Assembly: GCA_024305745.1 (NCBI GenBank) | Contig: JAHRBS010000012.1 | Location: forward strand, 2,547,001-2,611,000 | From: Polyporus tsugae | Taxonomy: Eukaryota; Basidiomycota; Agaricomycetes; Polyporales; Polyporaceae | Length of the DNA: 64,000 nucleotides | Reading direction: 5' to 3' | Shown here: in pieces, positions 58,166 to 64,000 of the stretch | Layout of the letters: the number at the start of each line of letters is the position of its first letter | How positions within the stretch are numbered: the stretch's first letter is position 1 | Position numbers and translations under genes: made by a program | Notes under the pieces: generated by a model | The model's database searches: none | What the model was told of the DNA's origin: nothing | The model's input: the letters and a program-made list of their open reading frames with translations, nothing else

Positions 58166-58775
58166 GGTGGAGGGTAAAGCGGGACTCAGGATCGCGAGCG
58201 TGGCCCAGTCTGCCCACTCTTATACCAAGATCGTCCAAACCTTGAGCGACAGGCGTTGCAGTAAGGACGGCCGCTCCAGCTCTGGGCCGCCTGCCGAGTC
58301 CCGGCGCCGCACAGATATTCCCTTGAGACAAGTTGACGATCAACGGACTGCCCAACACAATTTGTAATAGAACATACATAAACCATGAGTGTATTCGTTA
58401 GCGTTGGCAATGGCTGGCAAGGCACAAGAACATGTTGAGTCCGTATTAGATGGCGGCAACGCGGTTGTCACTGCAGCAGGAAAATGCTATGTCGGCAATT
58501 CCCGGAGAATAGTGACGCAAGCCTGAGCTTTGGCAAAGTCGAATCAGGACATAGCGTGCAATGTTACGGTAAGCCTTTAACATTTTCTTATTGCTTCATC
58601 AATCATATGTTCCAGTCGAACACAAAGCCCCTCGTTCAAGGCGCGTTTCCACTGCTGCGTGGCTAGATAGTACTAGTCCGTACTGGCGGCAGACGAACAC
58701 ATTAGTACACAGCTCCAAAACACGAGTTGCCTTCACCCGACTGCAGAATACATCTCCGAGTCTGTACGTACGTCC
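58166..58775. other. Intergenic between MYND copies B and C
   Basis: It contains the promoter of copy B and the 3' flank of copy C. No gene is recognised. Confidence 0.5.
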
Positions 58776-61700
58776 TCAGTTCGTACACTGCAGCTTGTGA
58801 CTCTTCCAATCGTTTTTCTGACACGCTTCCGAGCAGTAAACCGTCGTCCTGCACCGCGAGCACCTCAGCAGCTTCGACGCGCCGGATTCTTCCTTGCCAC
58901 ACTTATTGCACGTCGCCATTGAAGACGACCCCGACCCTCGAGGGGAACCAGCTACCGGAGAACGGGCCTTCTCCTTCTCCTGGCTCAGACCTTCAAGGAC
59001 CGGCTCCAGGTACGAGACCCCAAAGAGCGGCGACAGCGCGATCCGCGTCACGAACGGCGCGAACGTCTTCCACAACCCGTCCTTCAGCATCCCGCCGCCG
59101 ACGTCCTTCCCTCTCCCGCAGCCGCACAGCGGGTCCCCCTCGCTGATCTCGAGCTCGAGCGGGATCCTGCCCCGCGCGCCGTACTCGCAGTTCGCGCCGT
59201 GCGTCCACGTCGCGCGACAGCGCTCGACGAGCGCGGGCAGCAGCCGCTTCCAGCCGCGCATCTCCTGCCCGTATAAATTGACGTTCTCCAGCCCCCGCCG
59301 GAGCAGCTGCCCAAACGCCGACTCGATACGCGGCATGATCGCGTGCGAGAGGGGCAGGACGAACGCGTCGCAGACCATCGCGTGCGCCGAGAGGTCGAAG
59401 CGGACCTTGTCGACGAAGATGAGCGTGTCGCAGTCGCCCGTGGCGGAGTCGCGCAGCGCGAACGCCCGCGCGGCCCCGCTTCCTTGCGTGCCCGCGAAGC
59501 GCACCATGATGCAGTGGATGGTCTCCTTGATGTTCACGAGGACGTCTGGCCGTGCGTGGTCCCGCATGGAGACGCGCTCGCGTACCGACAGCTGGGAGCC
59601 GACGTGGGGGTCATACCATTCCTTAAGCTGAGGAACACTCGCTTTGGTGATGTTCAGGACGGGAAGCCGATCGAGCACAACGCGGTGGAGGTTCCATGGG
59701 GAGAGGGATGCGTTGACGCGGACCACTGGGAACGGTTTCAACTTGAGGCCGTCGGGTTCCAGGAATGGGATCGCAACCGGGACAATGACCTGTATGAAGC
59801 AAGTAAGTATGCAACTCGGAGCATCTCAACGGATAGCCGTAGTATATGATCTGACGTACCTCGATGTAGGAAGACTTGCGCGCAAGTCGCACTTTACGCC
59901 GGCTGCCCACGATCGGCATCGAGTACGCTAGAGTCTGCGTGCGGCCTCCGAAAACGACCTGGACTGCGCATGGGGTGCATTGGGAAACGCTAGGCATGGC
60001 GCCCCCTGCGAAGGCAGTCTGGGCCGTGGTGTTCGTGATCTCGAGCTTCGCCGTCAGAGACGTGACGCGTTTTCCTGCACCGTCTAGGTCCACTCGCACG
60101 GGGAGCTGGTGTCCGAGCTCTTCCGACTCTGACTCCTGAGACGGAGCCGTCCCTAGCATACTAGGCCGGCCCCGAGGAGGGAGCGGCTGCTCAGGGAGAA
60201 GGTGTACGTAGTCCGTGTCTTTCAACGAAGCACCGAATACACACAGCGCAAGGCCGAGGACCGGCGTAAGGACCCGTGTCACAACCGGGTCGACTCGTAC
60301 CGCCAGCCCGATGGAGACAGCACCTTCAGGTCCCTCGGTAAGGACGCAGCTCGGGACGACAAAAGAGAAGACGAGATCAGAGCCGTTTTTGTGGCCGTCG
60401 GGGTCCTCCCGGAAGGACAGGTCCGGCTCGGCTGCTGTCCCGGTGTCGACGAGCCGTCCGAACGCCGCGTTCACTGACTGGAAGACGTGCTCTCCCTGAG
60501 GCGTCCCGATCACGCAGCGCAACCACGGGGTGGGCACCTTGTCGGCGACGCCCTCGAGCTTGGCGAACTGGATGCGCGGAACCGTGAGGAAGACGCGGAT
60601 GAGCGGAGGGACACCGGTCCAAAGCGACAATCGCCCAGTTGTGGGCTTGTGGACCTGGTCGAGCCCGGGGAGGGTGTAGAGTCCGTAACGGTACAGCTGG
60701 GCGTGGATTTCGCAATCACCGAGCCGGTCGAAGGGTCGCTTTGTGGCGGCGTCCTCAGAGCGCATATCGAGGAAGGAGCGCACGACGTTGGACCACTGCT
60801 CCGCGGATATATGCAGGTGGGTGCAGATGAAGTCGAGGAGAACGATGATGGCCTCGCGTGAGGGACACGTGGATGAGGATCGTCCGATGGTCCCCATCAA
60901 GTCGCCACGTCCCATTGTCAACAGGTACATTGGGTCCTCGGTCTTGTACAGATGAACATAAATGCTATGGAGCAATGTGGCGAGCTGTCGAGTATCGAAG
61001 GACATAGGGGGAGGGCCGCCGCAAACGGATGGATCCCCGCTGCTCGGTCGTCGCCAAGTGATCGTCTGGTGATGTTGACGTGTATCCCCATCAGTGAACA
61101 TGGAAGTGGCGATTAGCTCGTGGGTGTTACACCTGGTGGTAAACCCAGACAGCGCATCTACGGGGGCGAGATCCATCAGGGTAGCCACGATAGAGAGGCC
61201 AGTAAAGAGTTTCGATTCTAGTTCCGTGCTCGGATCGGCAGTATGCGTCAAAAGCGATTCAGTGTATAGCACAGAGCTCGGGGAGTCAGTGAGGAGGGGA
61301 GCGGTAGCGAGCAACATGTTGAGCATGCCAATGTGATCGGTGAGGTTCGAGGTGTCGATTACGTCGAAGCGAGTGGGCGCTCCGAAGTCGGCGTACTCCT
61401 CCCGGTTTAGCTCCATTGTGCAAGTGGTCCACGGCGCCACCATGGGTGCCGCCAGTGGATGAGCCCGGACACCGGCATTCCCGGGGAAGTCCTGAAGAGC
61501 TCTGGCAACAGCAAGCGCCTCCCCGAGAAGGAAGCGTACAATGAGAGCACCGGCCGCCTTTCCGGCCTGAGTCGTAGCAGCACTTCCGAAGGCAGAGCAC
61601 CAGTCATGGAACTGGGATTTGGCGGATTCAACCAAGTCTCCGATAGTGAGAGTTCGGTTCGTGTTCCCCAAGAGGGGGGCGTGATGGAAAGGGATCATGG

Positions 61701-62557
61701 GATCGGTGCCGTAATGGATGTCGAAACCTTCATGAGCACGGGAGTAGAAGAACGTCGAGTTTGGGTGGGTCGAAGTCGCTAGCTTGCGTTTGTCCGTGAA
61801 GGTGGTTCCGGTTTCCCAGTAGCGTTGGAACTGCTCGCCAACGGTCTGAAACCGTATGAACAAGGGTCCAGACGAGCGAGAGGAAGTGATATTGAGCCCA
61901 GGAGAGTCTTGGGCAATCTTCTTGAGCTTACTTTTCATTGTCGCCTGAAGGGTTCGGAGTTGGTGCACCTTCGATGGATGGTAGAAGTCGGCATAGAGTT
62001 CCCAATGACGGCGCAGCTCAGCGAAGGTGTGATCTGTGCCCATCTTGATGACCGCGCCATACGCCGACGAGCGCCATGCTTCGACAGAAGCGTAGGATGC
62101 GAGCTTTTGGGACTGCGATACGAGGGTTGAACGCGAGTCGATGTCGAGGTACATGTGAAAGAAGATGTTCCACATGGTTGGTGCTGGGACCCCGTCCATG
62201 ATCATCGTCAACAAGAGGGCGTTCCTCGCTACCAATATATGAGAATTTGCCGAGGTAAGAATCAAAGAACGGCGCACCTAAGACCCCCGGGTCGAAATCG
62301 CAGCAAGTGAAGTCCAAGCTCCGGCCGACTGAAACAGTGAGTCAAACGAGTGAAAATATACCATGACTGAGACTGAACGTACGACGATTTGGCGCTTCAC
62401 AGAAGAGCGTGTAGAGGACATTCCTTGGGTCGCCGCACGGGAGTAGAAGAATGCGAACCGGCAGCTCTGGAGGAACATCCCTAGTGAGACACACGGCAGA
62501 GGTGTTTCCGATGGGGTAGAAGAAATATTTTCCGGGGAAATAGAGGGACGACGCCAT
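58776..62557 (-). CDS. DUF4470/MYND zinc-finger protein, copy C
   Basis: Minus-strand exons 62557-62383, 62328-62278, 62228-59860 and 59789-58776 join to 1202 aa with no lesion. Exons 1 and 2 have exactly the same lengths as in copy B (175 and 51 nt). DUF4470 block: ILLLPCGDPRNVLYTLF, LDFTCCDFDPGVLARNALL, WNIFFHMYLDIDSRSTLVSQ. MYND finger: CNKCGKEESGASKLLRC, CRTTVYCSEACQKNDW, HKLQC. In the middle, ITWRRPSSGDPS gives the Trp codon that is TGA in copy A. The start codon ATG 62557 is shared in context (MASSLYFPGKY) with copy B (MASSLHFPGLY). The function is unknown; a nuclear or cytosolic adaptor role is only inferred. Confidence 0.88.
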
Positions 62558-63150
62558 GATGCATGGGGGTCAAGGGGAGGGGTCAGGATAACGTTCGCAA
62601 CGCATTTTGCTGAGGTTTAAGCCGACAACGAGGCCAACAGAGAAAGAAGCATGGCCTAATTGCAGGCCCGTCTATTACGCCATCGACAGTGCTGCGGTAA
62701 CGACGGCATCCTGTAGAAGCGCATGAGTACTTCGCCGAGGCAGCAAATCATCTACCTATTACTACTACGGACCTGGTATGGCTGGCCACTCGAGCAGGCG
62801 TGTGTAGAAGAGTGCAGGGAGATGGCAGGAGCGAGTGGAATGTGGTTGGCGAAAAACAAAACATCGACAAGGAGGAGCACTGGCAGCTTGTGTCAATGCT
62901 CGGCAAATCCCGAACAATTCTGACGCCGCGAGCTGGTAATTGCGCATGAACCAAATTGCGCATGTCATACTAGTACTATGAACATTGACTCGGAAAACCG
63001 TCACCGTCGGTTGTCCCGACCGTCATGATGGCCACTCGAAGACCCGAAGACGTGGACTGACACATTGCGTGGCGGTGTGGCCGAAGAGTGAAGCATGTTG
63101 GCACGATCCTTGAGCCACAACTTTATACCACGGTCAGTGGTGTCTGCAAG
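62558..63150. other. Intergenic, no gene recognised
   Basis: It holds the promoter side of MYND copy C. No open frame has family support. Confidence 0.5.
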
Positions 63151-64000
63151 CTAATCATGTACACTGTAGAGACCATTACGAGTCACACAATCCCGTCGGC
63201 AAGAGCAACCTCTCCAACCCAGTGGCCCAACCCAGCGCGTAGCCGCTGCTCCGTCCAGACCCCTTGCCATCCTTCCAAAGAGACAACCCCCCCCGCATGG
63301 CCAGCACAGCGCGACGGCGAGCTTCCGGATCGGTCTGCATCGGCTCTCTCTCTCGGCGAGACACGCTCTCAGCGTGTTGCAGAGCGTGTCCAACGACGCT
63401 GCAAATTCAGAGTTACGATCGCCGCCGCCATGCTGGGCAGCATCTGGATTCGCACTGGAGCCATCCAACTCTTGTCCTCCTCCGGACCCCAAGTCGACGC
63501 CTTGCGGCAGGTCCCATACCAGCGTGAGGTCCTCCAACCCGGTACACAGGAACTCGCCGCTCAGCAACGGCTTCCCAAGGAGGTCAAGGAAGTCTTTCGT
63601 CGTCTCGTCCGTCGCACAGGTGAGGCGGCGAAGCCCGGGAAGGGAGTCGGGTAGGAACGCGGTCCAGTACAATGTACCGTTGTGTCGCTCGGTAATAGCC
63701 CACGTGCCCTTGGCCGTCACCGCGGTCACTGCGCGCGCGGGAGCGAGAACTTGTACGAGCGCGCGAGTGAAGGGAATGATGGTGGTGTGATGGCCTACGA
63801 GCGTGACCCGAATGGGACGTACACCTTCGCTGTGCGTCTCCCAGTGCGCAAGCGAATCGCGGGATAGGAAATCGAGAGCGAGGCTGAGCTCTGCATCTGG
63901 GGCATGAGAGGGGTTGATGCCCGGAAACACCGGGACTTCCAAGGGTCCTCGGATTGGGACGAGGGGTTTGAGCACGAGAGAGGTCGTTGATGGGAAGACG
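63151..64000 (-). CDS. Uncharacterised protein, 5' end outside the window
   Basis: A minus-strand frame is open from the window edge to a stop at 63151, about 283 codons. The piece contains alternating hydrophobic segments (RPIRVTLVGHHTTIIPF, ALVQVLAPARAVTAV, DSLPGLRRLTCATDET, GLEDLTLVWDLPQGVDLG). This pattern, with short strand-like repeats that rank positions, recalls the C-terminal half of Agaricomycete F-box-type proteins, but no F-box is inside the window, so I give no function. The last 60 codons are Gly/Arg/Cys-rich and may lie beyond the true end, for instance after an intron. Confidence 0.5.
   Translation of the reverse strand, partial: VFPSTTSLVLKPLVPIRGPLEVPVFPGINPSHAPDAELSLALDFLSRDSLAHWETHSEGVRPIRVTLVGHHTTIIPFTRALVQVLAPARAVTAVTAKGTWAITERHNGTLYWTAFLPDSLPGLRRLTCATDETTKDFLDLLGKPLLSGEFLCTGLEDLTLVWDLPQGVDLGSGGGQELDGSSANPDAAQHGGGDRNSEFAASLDTLCNTLRACLAERESRCRPIRKLAVALCWPCGGGCLFGRMARGLDGAAATRWVGPLGWRGCSCRRDCVTRNGLYSVHD

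Overview
The window is nuclear DNA of a filamentous basidiomycete (Agaricomycetes; I lean to a wood-decay lineage such as Polyporales, which is inference). The reasons are genes split by many 45-70 nt GT-AG introns, very small exons, pyrimidine-rich leaders, GC-rich coding sequence, and the gene set: fungal phenylalanine ammonia-lyase, a 4CL-like CoA ligase, GH95 alpha-fucosidase, a class 3 lipase and DUF4470/MYND proteins.

Layout. 0.6-6.5 kb: a GH95 C-terminal relic, a small secreted double-psi beta-barrel protein, then a GH95 gene carrying at least four disabling lesions. 6.9-8.1 kb: mitochondrial-carrier-like protein (-). 8.1-10.9 kb: no recognised gene. 10.9-12.2 kb: conserved-looking unknown (+). 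12.8-15.5 kb: intact PAL (-). 18.4-21.3 kb: intact 13-exon acyl-CoA ligase (-) with a foldback MITE-like element in its seventh intron. 22.3-25.1 kb: two tandem Prx5/PMP20-type peroxiredoxins (-). 25.7-27.0 kb: PEX19 (-), divergent from a DUF300/Ost-alpha membrane protein at 27.5-30.2 kb (+).

31-63 kb is a plastic region of duplicated and broken genes around an intact housekeeping core. The left flank has a broken DUF4470/MYND gene (+), a 5'-truncated lipase (-) abutting a second MYND fragment (+), an intact coiled-coil/RG-rich orphan (-, called family X here), an intact SDR (-) and a truncated MED8 copy (-). The core has a CK1-like kinase, a small unknown, full MED8, a mitochondrial HMG-box protein, an RGS/Rax1-like protein and NDUFA2. 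The right flank has a decayed SDR (+), a decayed family X copy (+) and two intact ~1.2 kb-codon DUF4470/MYND genes (-). Order and orientation on the right (SDR, X, MYND) mirror the left (MYND, X, SDR), so the flanks read as an old inverted duplication with reciprocal gene loss. The window ends in a partial unknown gene (-).

PAL and the 4CL-like ligase could both act on cinnamate-type compounds, but they are separate transcription units. Two peroxiredoxins of a family with peroxisomal members lie beside the peroxin PEX19. Neither grouping amounts to a demonstrated cluster. I found no tRNA, rRNA, CRISPR array or autonomous transposon. Exon boundaries were worked out by hand from GT-AG sites, reading phase and family conservation.
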